Part shown: positions 40,018 through 49,606 of the stretch, one piece after another
Layout: every line of letters begins with the position of its first letter
How positions within the stretch are numbered: position 1 is the first letter of the stretch
NCBI GenBank assembly: GCA_002722885.1
Contig: PBNE01000006.1
Location: 333,894-397,893 of the forward strand
Length of the DNA stretch: 64,000 bases
Reading direction: 5' to 3'
Source: Rhodospirillaceae bacterium
GTDB taxonomy: Bacteria > Pseudomonadota > Alphaproteobacteria > SP197
Made by a program: the position numbers and the translations under genes
The notes under the pieces: model-generated
Seen by the model: the letters and a program-made list of their open reading frames with translations, nothing else
Database searches by the model: none
What the model was told of the DNA's origin: nothing

Positions 40018-40206
40018 ATGGCGCGCGGCCAGAGTCTGGCAAACAACTACCTCATTGCTCCCTGTGCCCAGGTGTTCTTCGGCGTCGGGATTACCCTTGA
40101 GCTTCCCGAGCGACTTTGGAACCTCATGACTGTCGGTGTCGGCGGTTATGTTGTCGGACGCTCGGTCGAGCGCGGGATTGACCTCTGGCAGCGGGATGGC
40201 GGCTAG
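40018..40206 (+). pseudogene. holin-like membrane protein fragment (tentative)
   Basis: C-terminal VGITLELPERLWNLMTVGVGGYVVGRSVERGIDLW resembles the tail of small phage 3TM holin-like proteins; no complete N-terminus. Confidence 0.4.
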
Positions 40207-40700
40207 TCGTCGTCGACGGTTACGGGCGTTGGCGGTTTTGATCCTGCCTCGGCAAGGGCCATGTCACCGGTGATCTGTCCGCCCTTGTCGACCTTGAGCT
40301 CCCGGTAACGAATGGATCCGGTCACGACGCCATCGCTGCAGACCGTCAGGCATTCGCGGACATGCAGAGATCCTTCGAAGCAGCCCTTGATCTCGGCATT
40401 GGCAACATTGGCTTCGCCCTTCACGGAACCACCAGATTCCAGACGCATGGTGGCGGCATGGATCGAAGCCTCTACCGTGCCTTCGACGATGACATCACCC
40501 TGGGCATCGATCTCGCCCTTGAGATTGGTGCCGCGACCGATAACGAAGTCGGTCGGCCCTTCTTCAGGCATGGACCCGCGCGGTTCCGGCGACGGCGTGT
40601 AACGGCCGGTGTCCGGTGTGGGATAGCGATCGAGGATGGATCGTGTGGCTGCCGGTGTCGGCGTTGCGGCCTGGCTTTCCGGTTTGCGCAAGTTCAGCAT
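40203..40700 (-). CDS. bactofilin (polymer-forming cytoskeletal protein)
   Basis: FVIGRGTNLKGEIDAQGDVIVEGTVEASIHAATMRLESGGSVKGEANVANAEIKGCFEGSLHV... beta-helix repeats. Confidence 0.9.
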   Translation of the reverse strand: MLNLRKPESQAATPTPAATRSILDRYPTPDTGRYTPSPEPRGSMPEEGPTDFVIGRGTNLKGEIDAQGDVIVEGTVEASIHAATMRLESGGSVKGEANVANAEIKGCFEGSLHVRECLTVCSDGVVTGSIRYRELKVDKGGQITGDMALAEAGSKPPTPVTVDDD

Positions 40701-40990
40701 GATGGTTCTCCCTGGTTGGTTCCCGCTCGATGACATATCGGCAGGGCCCACCAGGACATCGGGGAGCCAGGACCAGAAGGGTGATGGCGCCGGTCTGTGT
40801 CATCACTTGGCCGCGTCCCAGAACTGTCTCTTCCCAAGCCAACGCGGAACCTGATCCCTGCATGTCTCTCTCCCTTTGCGACCGATTCGCTGATGGGCGA
40901 TCCGGTTGATCCTGCGGTCGGTGCCGCCAAGGAAACTAGAGACGTGAAAGTGGGCCTGATCGGGGAGCAAGTGTGGTGATTCTGTGACGA

Positions 40991-41887
40991 TCAGGTCGGC
41001 GCGGGTTCCGGTGATTTGTCTTGTCTCAGGTGAATGAACGCGACCGAGGCCATGACGATTGCCCCGCCAGCCATCACCCATCCTGTCAATTCCTCGCCCA
41101 GAAAGATGACGCTGCCGATGATGCTGGTCACCGGAACCAAAAGGATAAAGGGAATGATCTGGTTCATCCGATAGATGCCGATGAGCCGGAACCAGAGCGC
41201 ATAGCCGGTGGCCGTCATGACGAGTGCCAGGTAAACAACGGCGGCCCAGCCCCTCCAGGTGGCGGTTTGAACCGCCTGCCACTGACCGTCCTCGACAAGA
41301 AAGGATGCGATCAACATCTGCGGCCCGGCGAAAGCGGCGAACCACGCCACCATGCGCAAGCCGCCGACCTGGCCCAGCGATTTGATCAGGGTCTGGCCAC
41401 CGGCCCAGATGATGCCGCCGACAATCACGAGGGCGAAGGGAACAGGGTTGTCGTGGACGCTGGGTTCGCCGGCGATCAGGGCGACACCGCAGAAGGCAAA
41501 CGCCATCGCTGTCCACTGCTGCCAGCTGAGGCGGTCCTTGAAGAAGATGCCGGCAAAGACGGAAACAAAGACAACCTCAAGCTGGACGATCAACACCGCC
41601 GTCGAGGCGTTCATACCATTGAGGCCGGTGAATTGAAGGCCATAGGCCAGGGTGCCGCCGACGAAGGCCACCAGTGCCATCCGACCGGCACGATCCCACA
41701 TCGGCTTCACAAACCAGATCAGGACCAGAGCTGCGATCGTGAACCGCATACCCATGAGAAAGATCGGCGGAAACTCGTCGAACGTGCCCTTGGCCACGGT
41801 GAAACCAGCGCCCCACAACATGGGGACGGTGATAGCCACGAGAAGATCGAGAGGTTTCATGAAGATGCCGGGTGAGGTAGCGGACAT
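40991..41887 (-). CDS. DMT superfamily (EamA) transporter
   Basis: Ten-TM pattern; MGMRFTIAALVLIWFV, ALIAGEPSVHDN..., GYALWFRLIGIYRMNQIIPFILLVPV. Confidence 0.88.
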   Translation of the reverse strand: MSATSPGIFMKPLDLLVAITVPMLWGAGFTVAKGTFDEFPPIFLMGMRFTIAALVLIWFVKPMWDRAGRMALVAFVGGTLAYGLQFTGLNGMNASTAVLIVQLEVVFVSVFAGIFFKDRLSWQQWTAMAFAFCGVALIAGEPSVHDNPVPFALVIVGGIIWAGGQTLIKSLGQVGGLRMVAWFAAFAGPQMLIASFLVEDGQWQAVQTATWRGWAAVVYLALVMTATGYALWFRLIGIYRMNQIIPFILLVPVTSIIGSVIFLGEELTGWVMAGGAIVMASVAFIHLRQDKSPEPAPT

Positions 41888-41965
41888 TGGTGGCTGGTTT
41901 CCCGATGCGATGCAAGTTGATCACGACACTTGCCAACAGAGCCGCAACGCCTGCATCGTTCCGCC

Positions 41966-42412
41966 ATGTTGAAGTTGACGGATATCCTGGGCCTCAGCAC
42001 CGACAATGACATCGGTGAGGCGCTGCATGACCTGAGCCACCGGGATGCGGTTGAGCTGTTGCACCTTGATCGCTATGACATGCAGCGTCATCGCCTGCGT
42101 GCGGAAACGGATAAGGGCACGGTCTGCGCGCTTGCATTGCGGCGATGCGAGCACCTTCAGGACGGCTCGGTGCTCTTTCTTGATCAGGAAAGGGCCATTG
42201 TCGTTCGTGCCCTCGAAGAACGCTGGCTGCTCCTCGAACCCCGTGACGCCGCCGCGGCCATAGAGCTTGGCTACCACGCGGGGAACCTGCACTGGCGGGT
42301 GAAGTTTGATGGTGAACGGCTGGCCGTTGCGCTCGAAGGGCCGGAACAGGCTTATCTCGATCGTCTGAAGGACTTCTTTGGAGATGGACGGGCGCGGCGT
42401 GCTGATGACTGA
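41966..42412 (+). CDS. ureE: urease accessory protein UreE
   Basis: DVAVELLHLDRYDMQRHRLRAETDKG...VKFDGERLAVALEGPEQAYLDRL; followed by ureF, ureG and ureD. Confidence 0.8.
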   Translation: MLKLTDILGLSTDNDIGEALHDLSHRDAVELLHLDRYDMQRHRLRAETDKGTVCALALRRCEHLQDGSVLFLDQERAIVVRALEERWLLLEPRDAAAAIELGYHAGNLHWRVKFDGERLAVALEGPEQAYLDRLKDFFGDGRARRADD

Positions 42413-43076
42413 CACAAGCCGTCTTCTGCGTGCGCTGCAGATGGGGGATAGTGCCTTCCCGTCGGGTGGTTTCGCATTTTCCTGGGGCCTCGAAACACTG
42501 AAGGCGGAGGGCTTGGTGAGCGATGGTCCCGGTGTGGCTGCATTTGCGGAGAGCCAGCTTCGACATCGTTGGGCTACCTGCGACAGGGTGTTTCTCCGAT
42601 TTGCGACGGAGGCCATTGATCTGGGCGCCGTGTGTCAACTCGATCACGAACTCGATGTCATGACACTGCCCAAGGAGCAGCGTGACGGGTCAAAGCGCGC
42701 GGGCCGATCCCTGTTGCGCGCTCATGAGGAGATTGGCGGCGAGAGTGTTGGCACCTTCCGGGCAGCCGTTGCAGCTGGTGACGCCTACGGCCATCTTCCC
42801 ATCGCACAAGCTGTTGCCTGGAAGGCTCATGGCATGTCGATCGTCGAGGTCGAGGCTGTTTCTGCATTCTCGTTGGTATCGAGCGTGGGCCAGGCAGCGG
42901 TTCGACTGGCCTTGATGGGGCCTCTTGAAGCCCAGGTTATAATCTGTGATCTGCGCGCGGTCATCGACTCGATTCTGCAAACCAGTTCACCTCGTGAGCC
43001 CCACAGCTTTGCGCCACTGCATGACATCGCCATGATGCGCCATGAATTCGGCGAAGCTCGTCTGTTCGCCAACTAG
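42405..43076 (+). CDS. ureF: urease accessory protein UreF
   Basis: RALQMGDSAFPSGGFAFSWGLETLKAEGLV; overlaps the ureE 3' end. Confidence 0.9.
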   Translation: MTDTSRLLRALQMGDSAFPSGGFAFSWGLETLKAEGLVSDGPGVAAFAESQLRHRWATCDRVFLRFATEAIDLGAVCQLDHELDVMTLPKEQRDGSKRAGRSLLRAHEEIGGESVGTFRAAVAAGDAYGHLPIAQAVAWKAHGMSIVEVEAVSAFSLVSSVGQAAVRLALMGPLEAQVIICDLRAVIDSILQTSSPREPHSFAPLHDIAMMRHEFGEARLFAN

Positions 43077-43087
43077 AGTGAGTCGGG

Positions 43088-43723
43088 ATGCCTGATGTGA
43101 ACCCATCATCGCATGCGGGCGCAGCCCGGGTCGGTATCGGCGGCCCGGTCGGTTCGGGAAAGACGGCCCTGGTCGAGCAACTCATTCCCCGGTTTGCCGG
43201 GCGTGGGACAAGGCTTGCCGTGATCACCAACGATCTGGTGACAAAAGAGGACGCTGAGCGTCTTCAGAACAGTGGCCTGATCGAGCCCGAACGGGTTGTG
43301 GCGGTGGAGGCTGGGGCCTGCCCTCACACGGTCATTCGTGAAGATCCAACCCTGAACCTGGATGCGGCGGACATGCTCGAAGCACGTTTCTCGCCGCTGG
43401 ATCTGGTTCTCCTGGAATCTGGCGGCGACAATCTTGCGTCAACGTTTTCGCTCGAGCTTGTCGACTACTGGCTGTTTGTGATCGACGTCGCTGGCGGCGG
43501 GGACATTCCGCGCAAGCGCGGACCTGGTGTTCTGCAGTCCGATCTCCTGATCATCAACAAGGCAGACCTCGCGCCTCATGTGGGCGTGGACCTTGATCAT
43601 ATGATTGCGGAAGCACGCGAAGTCCGCGGCGGCAAGCCAGTCATCGTGACGAACTGTCGGACGGGAGAGCATGTCGACGACATTGTGGGGCATATCGCGA
43701 CCGACGTGTTGTTTGACGACTGA
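43088..43723 (+). CDS. ureG: urease accessory GTPase UreG
   Basis: [63 protein letters not shown]. Confidence 0.96.
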   Translation: MPDVNPSSHAGAARVGIGGPVGSGKTALVEQLIPRFAGRGTRLAVITNDLVTKEDAERLQNSGLIEPERVVAVEAGACPHTVIREDPTLNLDAADMLEARFSPLDLVLLESGGDNLASTFSLELVDYWLFVIDVAGGGDIPRKRGPGVLQSDLLIINKADLAPHVGVDLDHMIAEAREVRGGKPVIVTNCRTGEHVDDIVGHIATDVLFDD

Positions 43724-44490
43724 TGGTTCTGGCACACGTCCATGGTGAGGATGCTCCTCAACTCGATCTGATATTTGCACAGGCGCCGTCCGGTGAGACC
43801 TATCTGAAGCGCCAGTACGCTGCCTTTCCCTTTCATGTCACCCAGCCGTTTCATAAGAATGGTGTGGCTGAGGTCATTCTCCAGTCCCTCGGTGCGGGTC
43901 TGGTGGCCGGAGACCATTTTGCCTCATCCTTCAAAAGCGAGAGTGGATCGGCTCGTGTCGTGACGCAGGGTTCAACGGTGGCCCACGGCATGAACGGCGG
44001 GATGGCGTCGCAGCTGGTCCGGCTGGAAGTACTGCCGGGCGCCAGTTTATTCTATGCACCGCGGCCTTTGATACTGTTCGCCGGTGCTTCCGTCATATCG
44101 AAGCTTGAAATCATTCTTCATGACGGAGGGTCTGTGGTCTGGGTTGACGCCTTTCTTGCTCATAACGCATCGGCATCAGGACAAACGTTCGCTTTACTCC
44201 AGTCTGAAACAACGGTTGTTTCGACAAGCGGCAAGATCCTGGCACTGGACCGGTTTTCCATCACCGGTGATGCGATCGCTGACAGCGCGGTCATGGCCGG
44301 ACATGCGGTGCATGCCGGTATCGGCTGGGCAGGGTGTCACCAGGGCCCTGATGCGAGCCAGCTGCCGACCTGTGCGGACGTTGTTGCCGGTGTTTCGGAT
44401 CTGCCGGATGACCTGGGCCGGTATGTTCGGCTTCTGTCTCGCGATGGCGTTGCCTACAATCGCGCGGTGACGAGCCTGGGACTCAGCTAA
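43723..44490 (+). CDS. ureD: urease accessory protein UreD
   Basis: AAFPFHVTQPFHKNG...LQSLGAGLVAGDHFASSFKSESGSARVVTQGSTVAHGMNGGMA; 1-bp overlap with ureG. Confidence 0.88.
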   Translation: MVLAHVHGEDAPQLDLIFAQAPSGETYLKRQYAAFPFHVTQPFHKNGVAEVILQSLGAGLVAGDHFASSFKSESGSARVVTQGSTVAHGMNGGMASQLVRLEVLPGASLFYAPRPLILFAGASVISKLEIILHDGGSVVWVDAFLAHNASASGQTFALLQSETTVVSTSGKILALDRFSITGDAIADSAVMAGHAVHAGIGWAGCHQGPDASQLPTCADVVAGVSDLPDDLGRYVRLLSRDGVAYNRAVTSLGLS

Positions 44491-45665
44491 CTCAGCTCAC
44501 GCATGGCGTCGTCGAGACCTTCCAGGGTCAGGGGATACATCCGTCCCTCCATGATCTCGCGAATCATGCCGATGGAACCCGTGTAGCGCCAACGTTCCTC
44601 GGGAACCGGGTTCAGCCAGACAGCATTCGGATATACCTGCAGGACCCTGCGCAACCAGACGTCACCCGCTTCCTCGTTGAAGTGTTCGATACTACCGCCC
44701 GGCATGGCAATCTCGTAGGGACTCATGGATGCGTCGCCGACCAGCACTAGCTTGTAGTCGCTGGGATAGGTGTGGAGCAGGTCCCAGGTCGGTGTCTTCT
44801 CGCGATGTTGACGGACATTCTCGCGCCACACGCTCTCATAGAGACAGTTGTGGAAGTACCATGCTTCAAGGTGCTTGAACTCGCTGCGTGCGGCCGAGAA
44901 CAACTCTTCACAGGCCCGAATGTGCCAATCCATCGAACCGCCGATGTCGAGCAGCAGCAGTAGCTTCACCGCATTATGGCGTTCGGGAACCATCTTGAGA
45001 TCAAGCCACCCGGCGTTGCGTGCGGTGGACCGGATCGTATCGTCAAGATCCAGCTCGTCCGCGGCCCCTTCACGCGCGAATCGACGGAGGCGCCTCAGCG
45101 CAACCTTGATGTTGCGTGTACCGATCTCCTTCTCGCCGTCCAGATCCTTGAACTCACGCTTGTCCCAGACCTTGACCGCAGAGAAGTTCCGGTTCCCGTC
45201 CTGGCCGATCCGCACGCCTTCGGGATTGTAGCCATAGGCTCCGTATGGTGAGGTTCCGGCAGTACCGATCCACTTCGATCCGCCCTGATGTCGTTTCTTC
45301 TGTTCTTCGAGACGCTCTTTGAGTGTCTCCATGAGCTTTTCCCAGCCCCCCATTGATTCGATGGCTTCCTTCTCTTCCTCTGTGAGGTTGAGCTCTGCCA
45401 TACGCCGAAGCCACTCTTCCGGAATCTCGGCGGTTGCTTCGTCGCCTTCGGGTCGTTCCAGGTCGCGAAAAACGTGACCGAACACACGATCGAACTTGTC
45501 GAAGTGACGCTCGTCTTTCACCAGTGCCGTGCGTGCCAGAAAATAGAAGTCGTCGACTGAGTACCCGGCCACACCGGCATCCGTGGCATGCAGCAGATCG
45601 AGATACTCGCTCAGGCTGGCAGGGACGCCGGCGTCCTTGAGTTCAAGGAACAGATTGGCGAACAC
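44487..45665 (-). CDS. VWA domain-containing protein (CoxE-like)
   Basis: VKLLLLLDIGGSMDWHIRACEELFSAARSEFKHLEAWYFHNCLYESVW; paired with a MoxR ATPase. Confidence 0.85.
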   Translation of the reverse strand: MFANLFLELKDAGVPASLSEYLDLLHATDAGVAGYSVDDFYFLARTALVKDERHFDKFDRVFGHVFRDLERPEGDEATAEIPEEWLRRMAELNLTEEEKEAIESMGGWEKLMETLKERLEEQKKRHQGGSKWIGTAGTSPYGAYGYNPEGVRIGQDGNRNFSAVKVWDKREFKDLDGEKEIGTRNIKVALRRLRRFAREGAADELDLDDTIRSTARNAGWLDLKMVPERHNAVKLLLLLDIGGSMDWHIRACEELFSAARSEFKHLEAWYFHNCLYESVWRENVRQHREKTPTWDLLHTYPSDYKLVLVGDASMSPYEIAMPGGSIEHFNEEAGDVWLRRVLQVYPNAVWLNPVPEERWRYTGSIGMIREIMEGRMYPLTLEGLDDAMRELS

Positions 45666-45673
45666 GGCTGGCC

Positions 45674-46519
45674 TTAACCGCGCTCGCGGCGATGCAGAAA
45701 GGCGAGGCGTTCAAGCAGGTGGACGTCCTGCTCGGATTTGAGAAGTGCGCCATAGAGAGGCGGAATCACGGTGCCGGTATCCTGACTGCGCAGCACATCG
45801 GGGGACACGTCGTCGGCCATCAGGAGCTTGAGCCAGTCGAGCAGTTCCGATGTCGAGGGCTTCTTCTTCAGGCCGGGAACGTCACGGAGTTCGAAGAAGA
45901 CGTTCATGGCCTCGCTGACAAGGCGCGGCTTGATCGAAGGATGATGAACTTCGACAATCCGAGCCATGGTCTCGGCATCCGGGAACTTGATGTAGTGGAA
46001 AAAACAACGGCGAAGGAAGGCGTCCGGCAGCTCCTTTTCGTTGTTCGACGTGATGATGACGATCGGACGTTGCCTGGCTCTGATCGTTTCCTGCGTCTCG
46101 TGGACGTAGAACTCCATCCGGTCGAGCTCCTGCAACAGATCGTTTGGAAACTCGATGTCGGCCTTGTCGATTTCATCGATCAGGAGAACCGGGGCGTCGT
46201 CAGCGACAAATGCCTCCCAGAGTTTGCCGGGCTTGATGTAGTTGGCGATGTCGTGAACGCGCTCGTCGCCCAGTTGCCCATCCCTCAGACGCGCAACCGC
46301 GTCGTACTCATAGAGACCGTGCTGTGCCTTGGTCGTGGACTTGATGGTCCAGTCGATCAGGGACTTGTCGAGCGTCTTGGCGATCTCGGCGGCCAGCACT
46401 GTCTTTCCCGTGCCGGGTTCGCCCTTGATCAGCAGGGGCCTCTGTAACGTGATCGCTGCGTTGACGGAGACCGCAAGGTCTTCGGTTGCGACGTAACTGT
46501 CCGTTCCTTTAAACCGCAC
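45674..46519 (-). CDS. MoxR-family AAA+ ATPase (CoxD-like)
   Basis: PLLIKGEPGTGKTVLAAEIAKTL, APVLLIDEIDKADIEFPNDLLQELDRMEFYVHETQETI, PIVIITSNNEKELPDAFLRRCFFHYIKFPD. Confidence 0.93.
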   Translation of the reverse strand: MRFKGTDSYVATEDLAVSVNAAITLQRPLLIKGEPGTGKTVLAAEIAKTLDKSLIDWTIKSTTKAQHGLYEYDAVARLRDGQLGDERVHDIANYIKPGKLWEAFVADDAPVLLIDEIDKADIEFPNDLLQELDRMEFYVHETQETIRARQRPIVIITSNNEKELPDAFLRRCFFHYIKFPDAETMARIVEVHHPSIKPRLVSEAMNVFFELRDVPGLKKKPSTSELLDWLKLLMADDVSPDVLRSQDTGTVIPPLYGALLKSEQDVHLLERLAFLHRRERG

Positions 46520-46539
46520 GGTTCAAACTCCCCCCAGAC

Positions 46540-47346
46540 TCACCATGTTGCCTTGAAGCCCAGCAGCAAGGGCAGGGCCTTTTCGTTTGTGTCGCGATAC
46601 CAGTAGCCGTCGTCGGCTTTGGTCATATCGGGAAAATGACGCCAGGCCCCAAAGGGGTACTCGCGCACCTCACAGATTGTAAGGCCTTTAGATTCCAGAG
46701 CAGCGAAGATGTCGGCGAGGCCCCAATTGAAAGAGCGTGCCTCCGACTGAATGCGGTACTCCCAGTCTGCATAGTCGGCAGACCCGGCCTCTTCAAAGTT
46801 CGGATCGTCACTGTGGAAGTAGTCGTAAATGATCTTAGGTTCGGCGCTCTCTTCGTCGAACAGCATTGCTGTCGGATGCGAATCGAGGAAATAGAAGAAG
46901 CCGTCGCCTGCCAGGTTCGACGCAATGGTCTCGGCCCAGCCCTCAAGGCTCTTTAGCCAGACAATCGTGCCGAAAGATGTGAAGATGACATCGTAGGGCG
47001 CGTCATCGAGCTTGCCGACGGCGGTGATGTCGCTTTCGACAAAACGCGCCCTGTCGTCCAGGCCGGTGGCCTCCGCAAGTTCCCGGGCCTTGGCAACGGC
47101 CTCGCTGGAGAAGTCGACGCCCGTCACAGTGGCGCCCAGCCGAGCCCAGCTCAGGGTGTCCATGCCGAAATGACACTGCATATGCAGGAACTTCTTGTCG
47201 TCGACAGGACCAACGGCGTCCCGTTCGACGCTTCCCAGGGTGTTGCGGCCCTTGATAAAGCCGTCGACATCATAGAACTCGCTTGTGGTGTGGACGGGCG
47301 TGACCTCGTTCCACCAGCGCTTGTTGATGTCGTGGTGTTCGTTCAT
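46540..47346 (-). CDS. class I SAM-dependent methyltransferase
   Basis: FLHMQCHFGMDTLSWARLGATVTGVDFSSEAVAKARELAEATGL. Confidence 0.88.
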   Translation of the reverse strand: MNEHHDINKRWWNEVTPVHTTSEFYDVDGFIKGRNTLGSVERDAVGPVDDKKFLHMQCHFGMDTLSWARLGATVTGVDFSSEAVAKARELAEATGLDDRARFVESDITAVGKLDDAPYDVIFTSFGTIVWLKSLEGWAETIASNLAGDGFFYFLDSHPTAMLFDEESAEPKIIYDYFHSDDPNFEEAGSADYADWEYRIQSEARSFNWGLADIFAALESKGLTICEVREYPFGAWRHFPDMTKADDGYWYRDTNEKALPLLLGFKATW

Positions 47347-47354
47347 CTGAAGCC

Positions 47355-48206
47355 TCAGAGTCTGAAACCCGCGTCGCGAGCGTGGTCAAAGTAAAGATCC
47401 CGCGCCTTCCGGTAGAGCGGGCCTGGCTGCAGGCCGCGATCATCGACCTTCGTGCAGGGAATGACCTTGCTGTAGTTGCCGGTCGAGAAGACCTCATCAG
47501 CCGATGTGACATCATCATAGGTCAGAGATCGTTCGACGACGTCTTGACCGGTATCGCGCATCAGGCCGATGACACGCTTGCGGGTAATGCCGGCAAGAAA
47601 CGTGTTGTTGGCGATCGGCGTGTGTACCTGGCCGTCCTTGGCAATGAATATGTTTGCAGTTGCGAACTCGGCGACGTTGCCTTCAAAGTCGAGCATCACG
47701 GCATTGTCGTAGCCACGCTCTCGGGCACGGCGAACTGCGTCCCCAGACGTGGGGTAGAGACATGAGGCCTTGGCCAGTGTGGGTGCCATGTCGGGCGCGG
47801 GCCGGCGCAGCTCCGAAAGCGTTGTCGAGAACCCTGTCGGTTCTTCCATCGGTGCGACTTCGAGGACCATCAGAAACTTCGTCAGGTCGGCGACGGCCCA
47901 GAGCGAGTCGCTCTGGGCACTCCAGTAGGTCGGGCGGATATAGAGCTGCTTGTCCTTGGGAAACTTGCGGGCCATGTCCGCGGCGAGTTCGATCAGGTCC
48001 TCGGCCGATTCCTTCGGCTCCATGCCCATCACACGCGCCGAATTGAGGCAACGCTCCATGTGGCGTTCGATATCGGGCATCACACCATCGAAGGCACGGG
48101 CGCCGTCAAAGATCATGGTCGCAAACCAGAACGACTGGTCCAGCGGTCCCATGATCATGGGGTTGCCTTCGTGGAAGGTGCCTTCGTGGTAGGTAAGCTG
48201 ATCCAT
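47355..48206 (-). CDS. branched-chain aminotransferase-like, class IV PLP aminotransferase
   Basis: MIFDGARAFDGVMPDIERHMERCLNSARVMGM, GYDNAVMLDFEGNVAEFATANIFIAKDG, GITRKRVIGLMRD. Confidence 0.88.
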   Translation of the reverse strand: MDQLTYHEGTFHEGNPMIMGPLDQSFWFATMIFDGARAFDGVMPDIERHMERCLNSARVMGMEPKESAEDLIELAADMARKFPKDKQLYIRPTYWSAQSDSLWAVADLTKFLMVLEVAPMEEPTGFSTTLSELRRPAPDMAPTLAKASCLYPTSGDAVRRARERGYDNAVMLDFEGNVAEFATANIFIAKDGQVHTPIANNTFLAGITRKRVIGLMRDTGQDVVERSLTYDDVTSADEVFSTGNYSKVIPCTKVDDRGLQPGPLYRKARDLYFDHARDAGFRL

Positions 48207-48323
48207 GACGCTTCCTGAAGGTTGGGCTGAATCAAACAGTTCGCGTGCTTAGCACGGTCGAGCCATGCTGTGCACGGTCTCTACTATGCGGTAGAAAAGT
48301 TTCGGCAACCGACACGGTGATGC

Positions 48324-49385
48324 GTGCCAGATCTCTATTCTATCGTTGGCCCCCTTTTGCGTTGTCTCGACCCGGAGGCAGCCCACAACCTCACACTCCG
48401 GGCCTTGGAACTGGGCCTTGCAGGCCGCACTGCACGTATTGATCGCCCACTGTTGAAGACTTCCTGTTTGGGATTGTCGTTTCCGAACCCGATTGGATTA
48501 GCCGCCGGGTTCGACAAGGATGCGAGAGTTCCGAATCGGATGCTTGCTCTGGGCTTCGGTTTTGTTGAGATAGGGACTGTTACCCCCAAACCGCAAAGCG
48601 GGAACCCAAAGCCCAGAATCTTCCGCCTGATCGAAGACAGGGCCGTTATCAACCGGCTGGGATTCAACAATCAGGGTATGGACGCCAGCGCCCAGCGGCT
48701 CAGCAGACGAGATAGGTCTGCAGGCTTGTTGGGCGTGAACATCGGTAAAAACAAGACGTCCGATGACGCCGTTGCTGACTACGTGGCGGCGTTCAACAGA
48801 CTTGCTCACTATGCCGACTATTTTGTGATCAACGTCTCGTCCCCGAACACTCCGGGATTGAGGGACCTTCAGGCGGTGGAGAGTCTTCGTCCGCTTTTGG
48901 ACGCCATGGTTCGCTCGCGTGAGAAGTTGGGGAGCGGTTCTTCGAAGACACGACTCCTTCTGAAACTCGCGCCTGATCTTACTGTTGAAGATGTCGTCGC
49001 CGCTGCGGAGTTGGCGCATGACAGTGGATTTGATGGTCTTACCATCTCGAACACTACCCTCGGCCGTCCTGACAGCCTCAAGAGTCCGTTTCGAGAGGAG
49101 GCCGGAGGATTGTCCGGGCAACCGCTTGAGAAGAAGTCGACCGAACTTGTGCGATCGGTCTACCGAGCCACGAATGGCGCACTTCCGATCGTTGGAGTCG
49201 GAGGAGTGTCAAATGCTGACGATGCTTTCAACAAAATCGCTGCGGGAGCATCGCTGGTGCAACTTTATTCGGGTTTGGTTTTCGAGGGACCCGCGCTTGT
49301 TTCCGGCATTCTCGACGGACTGGAAGCCACCCTTCAAGCGAAGGGATTCTCGAAGGTGGCGGATGCGGTGGGATCTGAAGCCTGA
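48324..49385 (+). CDS. pyrD: dihydroorotate dehydrogenase (quinone), class 2
   Basis: PNPIGLAAGFDKDARVPNRMLALGFGFVEIGTVTPKPQSGNPKPRIFRLIEDRAVINRLGFNNQGMD; INVSSPNTPGLRDLQ. Confidence 0.96.
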   Translation: MPDLYSIVGPLLRCLDPEAAHNLTLRALELGLAGRTARIDRPLLKTSCLGLSFPNPIGLAAGFDKDARVPNRMLALGFGFVEIGTVTPKPQSGNPKPRIFRLIEDRAVINRLGFNNQGMDASAQRLSRRDRSAGLLGVNIGKNKTSDDAVADYVAAFNRLAHYADYFVINVSSPNTPGLRDLQAVESLRPLLDAMVRSREKLGSGSSKTRLLLKLAPDLTVEDVVAAAELAHDSGFDGLTISNTTLGRPDSLKSPFREEAGGLSGQPLEKKSTELVRSVYRATNGALPIVGVGGVSNADDAFNKIAAGASLVQLYSGLVFEGPALVSGILDGLEATLQAKGFSKVADAVGSEA

Positions 49386-49422
49386 TCAATCTTGCCGGTC
49401 GGGGGGTGTTATGTGACGTTTC

Positions 49423-49587
49423 GGGCGGATCGAAAAGCACGGTAGCTGCAGTGTTGAGGGCGTCGGGCTCAGCCTGCCGTTGACCCGAGCACGGGTCGAA
49501 CTGCATGGTGGAACGTTTGTGCTCGAAAGTGCGCTGGAACAGGGAACTGTGGCCACGGTTGTTCTGCCACGTTCAGGACCCTGCTGA
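49423..49587 (+). pseudogene. histidine kinase HATPase C-terminal fragment
   Basis: RKHGSCSVEGVGLSLPLTRARVELHGGTFVLESALEQGTVATVVLPRSGPC*: G2-box plus C-terminal strands with no remaining kinase upstream. Confidence 0.65.
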
Positions 49588-49606
49588 AAAAGCAGGCGCG
49601 AGTGTT

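Noticed and set aside
41966-44490. Complete urease operon
   Set aside because: Only accessory genes E, F, G and D are present; no UreA/B/C-like ORF on either strand.
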